Shown piece after piece: positions 49,893 to 58,806 of a stretch of 64,000 nt of DNA. Numbering within the stretch: position 1 is the first letter of the stretch; the number at the start of each line of letters is the position of its first letter. Below the pieces are notes generated by a model. That model ran no database searches. It worked only from the letters and a program-made list of their open reading frames with translations, and had not been told where the DNA came from. The stretch spans positions 434,001-498,000 of the forward strand of contig OZ244224.1 in NCBI GenBank assembly GCA_965217015.1, written 5' to 3'. The DNA is from JAYQKL01 sp038142705 (GTDB taxonomy: Bacteria; Pseudomonadota; Alphaproteobacteria; RS24). The position numbers and the translations under genes are program-made.

Positions 49893-51572
49893 ATGAAAAA
49901 TTTGAATCCCATCGCTGCAAGTCTGGCCGCACCCGGCGCGCCCTACGAATTTATGGAAACCGAGATAGACGGCGTTGCCGTGCGTGTGTTCAAAAATGCC
50001 CCGCAAAATATGGTAAGGGCGCTTGATAATTCGCGCAAAGATTTCTCTGAAGCAGAGTTTATCGTGTCAGGCGATTTACGCATGACTTTTGGCGCCTATT
50101 ATCAAAAAGTCGATGCGCTTTCAGGCTGGCTGCAGAATGAAGCGAAAATCCAGCCCAAACAGCATGTCGCGATTGCCATGAAAAATTGCGCCGAGTGGAT
50201 GATTGCGTTCACGGCTGTTTTGCAAATTGGCGCGGTAGCAGTATTGGTCAATAGCAAAGGGGAAGGTCAAACCATGCTCAACGCTGTTGAAGATGGTGAC
50301 AGCGTGTTTTTGCTTTGCGATGAAAAACGCATGGCTTTGTTGCGTGAGGCTGGCTGCGAATTACCGGGACTTATTGCTGAGCAGACGACGGGGGACGAGT
50401 CTTTTGCAGTGGCTTGCGACAGCAACCTTACATGCACTGTGCCTGAGATTTTGCCAGACGATACGGCGTGTTTGTTTTTTACCTCTGGTACAACAGGGCG
50501 CGCCAAAGCAGCTGTGATTTGTCATCGCAGTCTTGTTTCGGGCATGATGAATACGCAAATGGCTTTAGAAGAAGCTTTTACGCGCATTGCGATGGCTTAT
50601 GAAATTTCGGTTGAGGAATTATCAAAGCACCTACCGCAGACTGTTAGCCTCATGGTGTTTCCGCTGTTTCATATGAGTGGCTGCACGTCGGTATTTTTAA
50701 CCGCATTATTTGGCGGCAATAAGCTGGTTTTGATGGACCGTTGGGACGGAAAAGAGTTGTTGCGCCTAACCGAGCAGGAAAAAATAAGCTCAATTGGCGG
50801 TGTGCCAGCCATGCATTGGGATATCTTAAACGCCATGAAAGAAACCGATTATGACCTGTCTTCAGTGCGGTCAATTTCTTGCGGCGGTCAGGCTTTCCCA
50901 TTGAATTTAATTGAGGCACTACAAGAGGCATTTCCCAATATTGTTTTGGGTGCGGGCTATGGCATGACCGAAACAACAGGGGCGATAAGCTCCTCAAATG
51001 GCGAGGCATTTGCTAAAAAGCCGGACAGTTCTGGTCAAATTTTTCCAATGGTTGATGTGCGTATTGTTGGCGAAAATGGCGAAGATTTACCCAATTATGA
51101 AAGCGGTGAAATTTACGCACGCGGCCCGTTAATCATGAAAGGCTATTATAAGCGCCCAGATGCAACGGCTGAGGTGATTATTGATGGTTGGATGAAAACT
51201 GGTGATATCGGTTTTCGCGATGATGATGATTATTTGTTCATCATTGACCGAAAAACCGACATGGTGATTTCAGCGGGTGAAAATATTTATTGTGTTGAGG
51301 TAGAGCAAACCTTGTCGCAAAACCCGAAAGTCAAAGAGCTGGCAGCTTTTGGTGTGCCTGATGAGCGGCTAGGGGAGCGGTTAGTTATTGTCGTCAGCCC
51401 TGCTGATGAGAACTTAACCAGCGATGAGCTAATGGCTTTTGCGCAAGAAAATTTAGCGGTCTATAAAGTGCCCAGCGAAATTATCATTGCTGAAAATGTG
51501 TTTACTTATAATGCGATGCAGAAAATTGAGAAAAAGATTCTGCGCGCAAAATATTTGAACTCTGAACTCTAA
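49893..51572 (+). CDS. Acyl-CoA/AMP-forming ligase
   Basis: A 559-residue ANL-superfamily enzyme that would activate a carboxylic acid as its CoA thioester. The motifs are in order: A3 FFTSGTTGRAKAAV, LMVFPLFHMSGC, A5 GAGYGMTETTG, A7 DGWMKTGDIGFRDDDD, A8 IDRKTDMVISAGENIYCVEV, and A10 NAMQKIEKKILR, where Gln replaces the common Gly next to the catalytic Lys. First gene of the rightward unit that carries the dehydrogenases and a Rieske oxygenase. The acid it uses is unknown. Confidence 0.92.
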   Translation: MKNLNPIAASLAAPGAPYEFMETEIDGVAVRVFKNAPQNMVRALDNSRKDFSEAEFIVSGDLRMTFGAYYQKVDALSGWLQNEAKIQPKQHVAIAMKNCAEWMIAFTAVLQIGAVAVLVNSKGEGQTMLNAVEDGDSVFLLCDEKRMALLREAGCELPGLIAEQTTGDESFAVACDSNLTCTVPEILPDDTACLFFTSGTTGRAKAAVICHRSLVSGMMNTQMALEEAFTRIAMAYEISVEELSKHLPQTVSLMVFPLFHMSGCTSVFLTALFGGNKLVLMDRWDGKELLRLTEQEKISSIGGVPAMHWDILNAMKETDYDLSSVRSISCGGQAFPLNLIEALQEAFPNIVLGAGYGMTETTGAISSSNGEAFAKKPDSSGQIFPMVDVRIVGENGEDLPNYESGEIYARGPLIMKGYYKRPDATAEVIIDGWMKTGDIGFRDDDDYLFIIDRKTDMVISAGENIYCVEVEQTLSQNPKVKELAAFGVPDERLGERLVIVVSPADENLTSDELMAFAQENLAVYKVPSEIIIAENVFTYNAMQKIEKKILRAKYLNSEL

Positions 51573-51610
51573 TTTTTGAACTATGAGAACGAACTTTCAA
51601 AGGAATAAGA

Positions 51611-52486
51611 ATGGCATTTCCAAAAGATATCGGTGTTATTGAAACAATGATGGGGATTCCGGTGCAGGAAGACCGATCTGAATGGTATGAAAGTTTCCGC
51701 CCTTTGCTGAATGATCAGGAAAGTCGTGATGCTTTTAAGATGCCAGCTCAATATATGTTTAAGGATATTCCGGAAACGGGCAAGGTTGATGACTTTGTGG
51801 CTTGGACTGTTGAGCAAATGGACAAGTTTAATATTGAAAAAGCGATGATTGGCTTTAGCGAAGATGAAACCTCGATGAAAGCCTATAATAATTATCCAGA
51901 CCGTTTCTTTTTTGATGTGCCGATTAACCCAAATGATGGCATGGACGAAATTCGCCGTGTGAAGCGTTTGCATAAAGAATATGGCATTAAAGCTTTGAGT
52001 GTTTTTCCAGCTGGCACAGTTCCGCAGGTCGCGATAAATCACCCGCATCTTTATCCTTTTTATGCTGCATGTGTTGAGATGGATATTCCAATCGCGATAA
52101 ATGTTGGTGTGCCGGGCCCGCGTATTCCTCTGGCGACACAACGCGTTGAGCTGCTAGACGAGGTTTGCTGGTTCTTCCCTGAATTAAAAATTGTGATGCG
52201 TCACGGGGCAGAGCCATGGGAAGATTTAGCGATTAAGCTGATGATTAAATATCCGAACCTTTATTATTCGACCAGCGCTTTTGCGCCGCGTTATTATCCC
52301 AAATCCATCATTGATTATGCCAATACCTCGCGTGGTTCTGACCGGATTATCTATGCTGGGTATTTCCCAATGGGATTAAGCTTGGAGCGTATATTTAGTG
52401 ATTTAGAGAATGTTCCTTTCAAAGAGGAAGTTTGGCCAAAATTTTTGAGAGAAAATGCAAAACGTGTTTTCAATTTAGGAGATTAA
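51611..52486 (+). CDS. Amidohydrolase-fold protein lacking the usual metal motifs
   Basis: A 291-residue member of the amidohydrolase-2 (ACMSD-like) family. The fold is recognisable from FFDVPINPNDG, YPFYAACVEMDIPIAINVG, IVMRHGAEPWEDLAIKLM and the C-terminal FLRENAKRVFNLG. The N-terminal DxHxH metal motif is replaced by VIETMMGIP, and the late Asp of GSDYP-type loops is Tyr (YAGYFPMG). It may be a metal-free decarboxylase/hydrolase variant or a non-catalytic partner. AAAGGAA precedes ATG 51611. Two bases separate it from the next gene. Confidence 0.8.
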   Translation: MAFPKDIGVIETMMGIPVQEDRSEWYESFRPLLNDQESRDAFKMPAQYMFKDIPETGKVDDFVAWTVEQMDKFNIEKAMIGFSEDETSMKAYNNYPDRFFFDVPINPNDGMDEIRRVKRLHKEYGIKALSVFPAGTVPQVAINHPHLYPFYAACVEMDIPIAINVGVPGPRIPLATQRVELLDEVCWFFPELKIVMRHGAEPWEDLAIKLMIKYPNLYYSTSAFAPRYYPKSIIDYANTSRGSDRIIYAGYFPMGLSLERIFSDLENVPFKEEVWPKFLRENAKRVFNLGD

Positions 52487-52488
52487 AA

Positions 52489-53613
52489 ATGAGCAATAAT
52501 GAAATTGATGCCCGTACCCCACCTGTTGCTGTTTGGCAAATGCTTGAAGGCTTGCGCGGGGAAGAACTGGCGCAATGGCGCATAGCCGATATCCCCAATC
52601 GCGGCAGTTTAGAGCAGCGTAATCTGGACAAGCTCCCAATGCCTTTTGGGTGGTTTGTGGTGTGCTATTCAGATGATTTAGCTGTCGGTGAGGTGAAGCC
52701 GCTTGAATATTTTGAGCAGCAACTCGTTTTGTGGCGTGGCGAAGATGGCCAGCCGCGCATTATTGATGCTTATTGCCGTCATTTGGGTGCGCATATGGGC
52801 TATGGTGGCCGCGTGCAGGGTAACGACCTTGAATGCCCATTTCATGCTTGGACTTATAATGAGACCGGCAGTGTGGTTGATGTGCCATATGCAACCAAAG
52901 TGCCGCCATCAGCGGCGCGTAAATGTGACCGCCAATGGCCTGTTCAGGAGAAAAACAAATTTATTTGGGTTTGGTACCACCCAGAAAATGAAGCGCCATC
53001 ATATGATATTGATGTTTTTGAAGAAGTGGGACACCCAGATTGGACAGAGTTTGAGCGCCATGAATGGATTGTGCATGGGCCAATTCAAAACATGGCTGAA
53101 AACGGCGTTGATGCGGCGCATTTCAAATATATTCATGGCGTGCCGGAAATGCCAAATTATGATTTTGACTTTGATGGTCATCGCCGCAATGCTTCTGTTA
53201 AATCCAAAATGGGCACCCCGAAAGGTGAGGTCGATGGTGAGATTTCTTACGGAACAGTCGGGGCAGGGCAAAGCTGGACAAAATTCTCTGGTATTTCAGA
53301 AACCTTGTTAGTCTCAGGTGTGACACCAATTGCGCGCGATAAAACTCATGTGCGCTTTGCCTTTACGCAACCCAAAGCAGAAGCTGAAGGGCCAATGGCA
53401 AATCTGTCGAAAGCGCTAAAGCGTGATATTTGTAAGCAGCTTGACCAGGATAAGGTGGTTTGGGACCGCCAGAAATATATGCCACGCCCGTCTATTTGTG
53501 ACGGTGATGGCCCGATTTTGCCTTTCCGGAATTATTTTGCTCAGTTTTATGCCGAGTTTAATAAGGAAGTGAAATCAACTGGTCTTAAAATCAAAGAAAG
53601 CGGCAATCAGTAA
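52489..53613 (+). CDS. Rieske non-heme iron oxygenase, KshA-like (copy 2)
   Basis: A 374-residue oxygenase. The Rieske motif is CRHLGAHM, 17 residues, CPFHAW. The iron site is NGVDAAHFKYIHG. Conserved segments PMPFGWFVVCYSDDLAVGEV and DGPILPFRNYFAQFYAEFN are shared with copy 3, so these two are close relatives, while copy 1 is more distant. The start is ATG 52489 after AGGAG. It lies between the amidohydrolase-like gene and the acyl-CoA dehydrogenases, suggesting it hydroxylates a CoA ester or the acid derived from it. Confidence 0.94.
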   Translation: MSNNEIDARTPPVAVWQMLEGLRGEELAQWRIADIPNRGSLEQRNLDKLPMPFGWFVVCYSDDLAVGEVKPLEYFEQQLVLWRGEDGQPRIIDAYCRHLGAHMGYGGRVQGNDLECPFHAWTYNETGSVVDVPYATKVPPSAARKCDRQWPVQEKNKFIWVWYHPENEAPSYDIDVFEEVGHPDWTEFERHEWIVHGPIQNMAENGVDAAHFKYIHGVPEMPNYDFDFDGHRRNASVKSKMGTPKGEVDGEISYGTVGAGQSWTKFSGISETLLVSGVTPIARDKTHVRFAFTQPKAEAEGPMANLSKALKRDICKQLDQDKVVWDRQKYMPRPSICDGDGPILPFRNYFAQFYAEFNKEVKSTGLKIKESGNQ

Positions 53614-53631
53614 GCCGGTATTGGACAAGCG

Positions 53632-54747
53632 ATGCAATTTAATTTCACAGATGAGCAAAAGCTCATTCGCGATACAGTGTTTTCTGCCTTGCAGGAAATG
53701 GGCGACCGCAACCGCATATATGATGTCATTGAAAAAGATGGCTATGACCGCGAAGCATGGGAGCTGTTGTGCAAAGAGCTGATGCTTGGCGGCACTTCTT
53801 TTGCTGAAGAATATGGCGGGGCTGGTTTGAGTTTTGTAGAGCTGGCTATTGTGCAAGAAGCGCTCGGTCAGTTTTTAATACCAACGCCGTTTTTCGCGTC
53901 TATTGTTATGTCTGGCTATGCGCTTGATTTATGCGGTTCTCAGGCCCAAAAACAAGCTTATCTGCCAGCTCTCATCGCCGGTGAAAAAATTGCAACGCTT
54001 GCTTATCTGGATAGCTCTGGGCATTTTTCAGCCGATGCATATGCGGCTGAATTATCTCAAAGTGGCGCACTGAATGGTCAGGCCATTATGGTGCAATATG
54101 TGCAGTTTGCGGACCAAATTATTGTGCTTTGCCAAACCGATGAAGGCCCGAAATTAGTGCTTGTTGAAGCCGGGCAAGAAGGGGTTGAGATAACGCCTAA
54201 AACAGCTATGGACCTGACGCGACCTGTGGGTGATGTGCGGTTTGAAAATGTCGCCATTGCGCCTGAAAATATTATGCCGGCACAGGCAGATGACATTGAG
54301 ACGCTTTTTGATTATGCACGCATCATGCTGGCGGTTGAGCAAATGGGCGCCGCAGAAGGCGTGATGAATTTGACCAATGCTTATGCCAAAGACCGTGTGC
54401 AGTTTGGGCGTGCGATTGGGAGTTTTCAGGCGGTTAAGCATCGCCTAGCTGATATGATGGTTTTGCTGGAAGCCGCAAAATCTGCGGCATGGTATGCTGT
54501 TTGCACGGCCATTGAAGATGAGGCTGAATTATCAGTGGCCGCGTCAACGGCCTCTATTGTGTGTGCGCGAGCCTTTAGCAAAAATGCTGCGCATGGCATA
54601 CAATTACATGGTGGTATGGGCTTTACTTGGGAATGTATGGCGCATTTGTTTTTCAAGCGCGCACGCACAAGCTCGCATATTTTGGGTGCGCCTGAACTGC
54701 ACCGCGAAAAATTGGCTGATTATGTTTTTTCATCTAATCGATTTTAG
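53632..54747 (+). CDS. Acyl-CoA dehydrogenase, subunit-like (1)
   Basis: A 371-residue acyl-CoA dehydrogenase-fold protein. It has FTDEQKLIRDTVF, SFAEEYGGAGLSFVELAIV, EQMGAAEGVMNLTNAYAKDR, VQFGRAIGSFQAVKHRLADM and HGIQLHGGMGFTWECMAHLF. The middle beta domain, which holds FAD contacts, is weakly conserved. Together with the adjacent paralogue it resembles the heteromeric alpha/beta acyl-CoA dehydrogenases used in steroid side-chain breakdown. Whether this copy alone is active is unknown. Confidence 0.9.
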   Translation: MQFNFTDEQKLIRDTVFSALQEMGDRNRIYDVIEKDGYDREAWELLCKELMLGGTSFAEEYGGAGLSFVELAIVQEALGQFLIPTPFFASIVMSGYALDLCGSQAQKQAYLPALIAGEKIATLAYLDSSGHFSADAYAAELSQSGALNGQAIMVQYVQFADQIIVLCQTDEGPKLVLVEAGQEGVEITPKTAMDLTRPVGDVRFENVAIAPENIMPAQADDIETLFDYARIMLAVEQMGAAEGVMNLTNAYAKDRVQFGRAIGSFQAVKHRLADMMVLLEAAKSAAWYAVCTAIEDEAELSVAASTASIVCARAFSKNAAHGIQLHGGMGFTWECMAHLFFKRARTSSHILGAPELHREKLADYVFSSNRF

Positions 54748-54755
54748 GATTAAAA

Positions 54756-55937
54756 ATGAAACTCGGTTTTACAGATAAAGAAGAAGAGTTCCGTGACGAA
54801 GTTGTCACATGGCTTGAGGAAAACCTTCAGGGGGATTTTGCCAGCCTGCGCGGCGAAACCAGCATGTCTAACCAGCTTGAAAAGCGCCTTGAATGGGAAA
54901 AACATTTAGGCAAATCAGGCTGGAGTGCGATTGGCTATCCAAAAGAATTTGGAGGCCGCGAGGCATCACTTGCAGAGCAGGTTATTTTTGCCGAAGAATA
55001 TGCCCGTGCCGGCGCGCCTGGTCGGATTGGCCATATTGGTGTGGAATTGGCCGGGCCAACAATTTTGCATTTTGGTTCGGACCAGCAAAAGCAACAATTC
55101 CTGCCCGATATTGTCGCGGGCAATGTGATTTGGGCGCAAGGTTATTCAGAGCCGAATGCGGGGTCTGATTTATCAAATATACAAACCAAAGCCACACTTG
55201 TTGATGGACAATGGGTGATTGAAGGGCAAAAAATCTGGACTTCAATGGCGCATTTCGCCAATTGGATTTTTGTTCTGGCCCGCACAGAGCCAGGTTCAAA
55301 AGGCTCGAAGGGTTTGTCTTTCTTGCTTGTGCCGATTGACCAAGAGGGCATCACCATTCGCCCGATTAAACAAATTACGGGTGATGCGGAATTTAACGAA
55401 ACATTTTTTGATGGTGCCCGCACGGGAGAAGAAAATGTGGTTGGTGGTGTCGGCAATGGCTGGGCCGTTGCGATGGGGCTATTGGCCTTTGAGCGCGGTG
55501 TTGGCACTTTGGGACAGCTGATGAGCTTTATTGCAGAGTTCTCGATGATTGTTGAGCAGGCTAAGCAAAATGGCAAAATGAATGACCCGCTTATCCGCCA
55601 GCGCATTGGCGAGGCCTATACAGGGCTGAAAGTGATGCGCCATAGTGCGTTGCGTATGTTGTCTGATGGTGATAATTCGCAGCTTCAGCCTGCCGCCATG
55701 ACCTATAAATTATATTGGTCAGCATGGCATAAAAACCTGACCCAGCTTGGTATGGATGTGATAGGTTTAACAGGTGAAATGACCGATGCTGGCGATTATC
55801 TTTTTGAAGGCATTCCGCAAATGTATTTACAGGCACGGGCGGATTCGATTTATGGTGGAACCAATCAAATCCAACGCAACATTGTTTCAGAGCATGCTAT
55901 GGGTTTGCCGCGTGAACCCAAAGTGCAGAAATCTTAG
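54756..55937 (+). CDS. Acyl-CoA dehydrogenase, subunit-like (2)
   Basis: A 393-residue acyl-CoA dehydrogenase. It has FTDKEEEFRDEVVTWLEENL, GYPKEFGGREASLAEQV, the FAD-contact loops WAQGYSEPNAGSDLS and GQKIWTSMAHFANWIFVLAR, GNGWAVAMGLLAFERGVG with a Glu in the position often catalytic in FadE-type enzymes, and the C-terminal IYGGTNQIQRNIVSEHAMG. It starts eight bases after its partner. The substrate is likely a branched or ring-bearing acyl-CoA. Confidence 0.94.
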   Translation: MKLGFTDKEEEFRDEVVTWLEENLQGDFASLRGETSMSNQLEKRLEWEKHLGKSGWSAIGYPKEFGGREASLAEQVIFAEEYARAGAPGRIGHIGVELAGPTILHFGSDQQKQQFLPDIVAGNVIWAQGYSEPNAGSDLSNIQTKATLVDGQWVIEGQKIWTSMAHFANWIFVLARTEPGSKGSKGLSFLLVPIDQEGITIRPIKQITGDAEFNETFFDGARTGEENVVGGVGNGWAVAMGLLAFERGVGTLGQLMSFIAEFSMIVEQAKQNGKMNDPLIRQRIGEAYTGLKVMRHSALRMLSDGDNSQLQPAAMTYKLYWSAWHKNLTQLGMDVIGLTGEMTDAGDYLFEGIPQMYLQARADSIYGGTNQIQRNIVSEHAMGLPREPKVQKS

Positions 55938-55952
55938 AGCCAGCAATTCATT

Positions 55953-56426
55953 ATGAGCAATATTAAGCCCCAGCAATATGAATTTAGCGATCTTGATATG
56001 AAAATTATTGAGAAGCTAAAAGCTGATGGACGCGCCAGTAACCAGCGCATCGCAGATGAGCTTGATGTTTCAACATCAATGGTGGCCACACGGATTCGGC
56101 GCATGGAAAAAGCAAAGGCGATGAAAATTGTAGCCGTTTCTGATTTCTCGGCGCTTAATCATAATGTTTTACTGCCGATTGGGGTTGATGTGAAAGGCCG
56201 CGATATTGAAGAGGTTGCGGAGGATTTGGCAGCGTTCCCTGAGATTTCATCTGTGCAAATTTGCGCCGGTAAACATGAAATTCAGGTTTTGGTTGCGCTT
56301 GAGGATATGACCGCCGTCTCACAAATTTTGCTTGATAAAATTTCGAAAGTTGAGGGTGTGAGCGGGCTTGAGCCAGCTATTGCAGTTGATATTGTGAAAT
56401 ATAAATTTGATGTGGCGCCAATCTGA
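55953..56426 (+). CDS. Lrp/AsnC-family regulator (1)
   Basis: A 157-residue regulator with an N-terminal helix-turn-helix (DLDMKIIEKLKADGRASNQR, IADELDVSTSMVATRIRRME) and a C-terminal AsnC effector/oligomerisation domain (VDVKGRDIEEVAEDLAAFPE, GKHEIQVLVALED). It sits at the end of the acyl-CoA dehydrogenase operon, so it probably senses a pathway intermediate rather than an amino acid. Its stop codon overlaps the next gene's start (TGATG). Confidence 0.94.
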   Translation: MSNIKPQQYEFSDLDMKIIEKLKADGRASNQRIADELDVSTSMVATRIRRMEKAKAMKIVAVSDFSALNHNVLLPIGVDVKGRDIEEVAEDLAAFPEISSVQICAGKHEIQVLVALEDMTAVSQILLDKISKVEGVSGLEPAIAVDIVKYKFDVAPI

Positions 56427-56890
56427 TGAAAACAATCGCCATTGACCAGCTTGATTTGGATATTATGCGGCTTCTGTCTGAAGATGCCCGTTTGAGTAAC
56501 CGCAATATTGCTGCCCAGCTAGATTGCACGGAAGGCACGATTAGAGCGCGCATTAAGCGCCTTGAGGCTGATAATCTTATGCGGATTACAGCTGTGACCA
56601 ATATTACAAGCCTTGATACGCCTTTATTATGTTATTTGGGGATTAAGGCGGAGCAAGATAAAATACGCGAGGTGGCGCAGCAGTTAGCTGCGCTTGAAAT
56701 TATCGGTGCGGTGATTATCACACTGGGTCGTTTTGATATTTTGGCTATTGGTTTGTTTGAGTCACTTGAACATTTAAATGATATAACAAGCAAAGAAATC
56801 TTATCCTTGCCACATGTGACAAATGTTGAAACAAATGTTGTGGTGAAGATTGTCAAATATGACAATCGAGTGGCTAAGATTTTACCTTAA
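56426..56890 (+). CDS. Lrp/AsnC-family regulator (2)
   Basis: A 154-residue paralogue of the preceding gene with LDLDIMRLLSEDARLSNRNI, the HTH AAQLDCTEGTIRARIKRLEA and a C-terminal AsnC domain (LGIKAEQDKIREVAQQLA, GRFDILAIGLFE). Tandem, translationally coupled Lrp-type genes suggest a hetero-oligomeric regulator, which is an inference. It precedes a short-chain dehydrogenase by 22 bases. Confidence 0.94.
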   Translation: MKTIAIDQLDLDIMRLLSEDARLSNRNIAAQLDCTEGTIRARIKRLEADNLMRITAVTNITSLDTPLLCYLGIKAEQDKIREVAQQLAALEIIGAVIITLGRFDILAIGLFESLEHLNDITSKEILSLPHVTNVETNVVVKIVKYDNRVAKILP

Positions 56891-56912
56891 GGGATAAAGC
56901 AAAGAGGGAATT

Positions 56913-57677
56913 ATGGGACAGATTGTGATTACTGGCGCAGCATCTGGCATTGGTGCTTGTGCTGCTGATATTTTAAGCCGCGACGGGCATAAAATTATAT
57001 CTGTGGATTTAAAAAATGCAGATGTAAACGCTGATTTATCGACACAAGCAGGGCGTCAGCAAGCTGTTGATGAAGTGTTGAGCCTGTCAGGCGGCGTGAT
57101 AGATGGGCTGGTAACAGCGGCGGGGCTAGGGGGTCATTTGACCGATGGCCAGCTGGTTGCGCGGGTTAATTATTTTGGCACGGTTGAGTTGCTTGATGGC
57201 TTGTTCCCCGCGCTGCAAAAAAGTGATAGCGCGCGCGTGGTCGCGGTGAGTTCAAATTCAGCGCAAATGGTAGATAGTCCAGACAACCCTATCATACAGG
57301 CTTTGCTTGCACATGATGAAGATAAAGCCATGGCGTTAATTGGTGATGCACCAGCGGCATCTGTTTATGGTTTATCCAAACATGCGGTGGCACGGGCTGT
57401 GCGCCAAAGAGCAGGGGCGTGGGGCGCGGCAAATGTGCGCTTAAACGCAATTGCGCCTGGGCAAACGGAAACACCATTATATGCAGGTTCACGTGACCAC
57501 CCGCAGATTGGGGATTTGGTGAAACAAATTCCGATACCGCTAAACCGTGTGGCGGTACCTGAAGAAATTGCCAAAATGATTTGCCTCATGCTGGGTGATG
57601 ATTTTGCTTATATGCATGGCGGCGTGTTGTGGATTGATGGCGGCACAGATGCAGTTATCAGGCCAGATGGTTTTTAA
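56913..57677 (+). CDS. Short-chain dehydrogenase/reductase (3)
   Basis: A 254-residue SDR with VITGAASGIGACAADIL, VDLKNADVNADLS after the second strand (Asp favouring NAD), TAAGLGG in place of NNAG, the catalytic Ser in VVAVSSNSAQM and Tyr/Lys in SVYGLSKHAVARAV, and LNAIAPGQTETPLYAG. The form resembles 3alpha-hydroxysteroid dehydrogenase/carbonyl reductase-like SDRs, which have the insertion after the catalytic Ser. AGAGGGA precedes ATG 56913. Last gene of the rightward unit. Confidence 0.92.
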   Translation: MGQIVITGAASGIGACAADILSRDGHKIISVDLKNADVNADLSTQAGRQQAVDEVLSLSGGVIDGLVTAAGLGGHLTDGQLVARVNYFGTVELLDGLFPALQKSDSARVVAVSSNSAQMVDSPDNPIIQALLAHDEDKAMALIGDAPAASVYGLSKHAVARAVRQRAGAWGAANVRLNAIAPGQTETPLYAGSRDHPQIGDLVKQIPIPLNRVAVPEEIAKMICLMLGDDFAYMHGGVLWIDGGTDAVIRPDGF

Positions 57678-57703
57678 TTCCATTGGCAAAATAAAGATAA
57701 AAT

Positions 57704-57730
57704 AAATGGGCATATAAAATATGCCCATTT
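57704..57730. terminator. Bidirectional terminator between SDR (3) and Rieske copy 3
   Basis: AAATGGGCATAT, AAA, ATATGCCCATTT forms a perfect 12-base-pair hairpin in the 74-base convergent gap. It is followed by TCTTTTTG on the plus strand and TTATTTATCTTTATTTTG on the minus strand, so it should stop transcription from both sides. Confidence 0.88.
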
Positions 57731-57751
57731 TCTTTTTGAGTATGAAAAAGC

Positions 57752-58765
57752 CTATTCGGCGGCTTCTTTATTTCCATCAATATAGAATTGAGAGAAATAT
57801 TCGCGGAAGCGTAAAATAGGTCCGTCACCATCACAGAGCAATGGGTTTGGACGGAATTTTTTATTATCCCAAACAATCAGGTCAACTGACTCAAAGCCAG
57901 CTGAGTCTTCGCCTTCGGCTTCACCAATAGAATGGTGATAGAGATGTTCTGCAATTTTAGCATTCTCAGAACCCTCATCATATTTCTTCCATACAAAAGC
58001 CATGCGCGTGCGGGTGAGTTCTGCATCAACTGGCGTTGATAGCGCGAACATCAGCATTTGCACATCGTCTTTGCAATGGCGTGTTTCCGAAATACCCGGG
58101 CCATAGCCTGTGCCGAAAATATAGCCTGACATAATGTCATATTTTGAGATTGGGCCGTCATAAGTATATTCCACATCTGGAATAATGGGCGCCCCATGCA
58201 GGAATTTCAAATGCGGTGTGTCCACTGAGTTTTCCGCAATCTCTTGAATGCAGGTGCCAATATCCCATGAGTGATAACGCACATCGACATGGTTTTCTGG
58301 GCTTTCAAATTCCTCAACAACAGGAAGCTCCCACATTGGTGCGGCTTCTTCTGGGTGATACCACGCAAAAATCATGCCGTATTTTTCAACAATCGGAAGC
58401 GCTTTCAAAACAGGCTTCTTTTTGCAAATGCCAGGCATAACTTTGCCGTATGGAATTTCTTTACACCAGCCTTCGGCATCAAATTGCCAATGGTGGAATG
58501 GGCAGCGAATATTATTGCCGTGCACCTCGCCACCATGACCTAAATGGGCACCTAAATGCGGGCAATACGGGTCTGTCATACCTACTGACCCATCTTCACC
58601 ACGGAAGATAACCCATTCTTTGCCGAATACTTTTTCGACTTTAATTTGCCCAACCTCTAATTCGTGTGAGAACTGCACGCAGAACCACCCATAGGGGATT
58701 GGGAACGGGCAACGCTCCAGCTCATCGCCGGTTTGTATCCGTTCTATTTCCTGTACTTGACTCAT
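57752..58765 (-). CDS. Rieske non-heme iron oxygenase, KshA-like (copy 3)
   Basis: A 337-residue oxygenase. The Rieske motif is CPHLGAHL, 17 residues between the Cys/His pairs, CPFHHW. The iron site is NSVDTPHLKFLHG. It shares PFPIPYGWFCVQFSHELEVG and DGPILRFREYFSQFYIDGN with copy 2. AGGAG precedes ATG 58765. It follows the cytochrome P450 gene by 41 bases in the same direction, so the two oxygenases are probably expressed together. Confidence 0.94.
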   Translation of the reverse strand: MSQVQEIERIQTGDELERCPFPIPYGWFCVQFSHELEVGQIKVEKVFGKEWVIFRGEDGSVGMTDPYCPHLGAHLGHGGEVHGNNIRCPFHHWQFDAEGWCKEIPYGKVMPGICKKKPVLKALPIVEKYGMIFAWYHPEEAAPMWELPVVEEFESPENHVDVRYHSWDIGTCIQEIAENSVDTPHLKFLHGAPIIPDVEYTYDGPISKYDIMSGYIFGTGYGPGISETRHCKDDVQMLMFALSTPVDAELTRTRMAFVWKKYDEGSENAKIAEHLYHHSIGEAEGEDSAGFESVDLIVWDNKKFRPNPLLCDGDGPILRFREYFSQFYIDGNKEAAE

Positions 58766-58791
58766 GATCTTTCTCCTCTTTGTATCATCTT

Positions 58792-58802
58792 AAAATGCGT
58801 AA
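58792..58802. promoter_or_regulatory. AAAATGCGTAA motif before Rieske copy 3
   Basis: The 11-base motif AAAATGCGTAA, 27-37 bases before the Rieske start, is identical to 49772-49782 in the CoA-ligase promoter region. Only half of the inverted pair is present here. Possibly an operator half-site, possibly coincidence. Confidence 0.35.
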
Positions 58803-58806
58803 TGGT

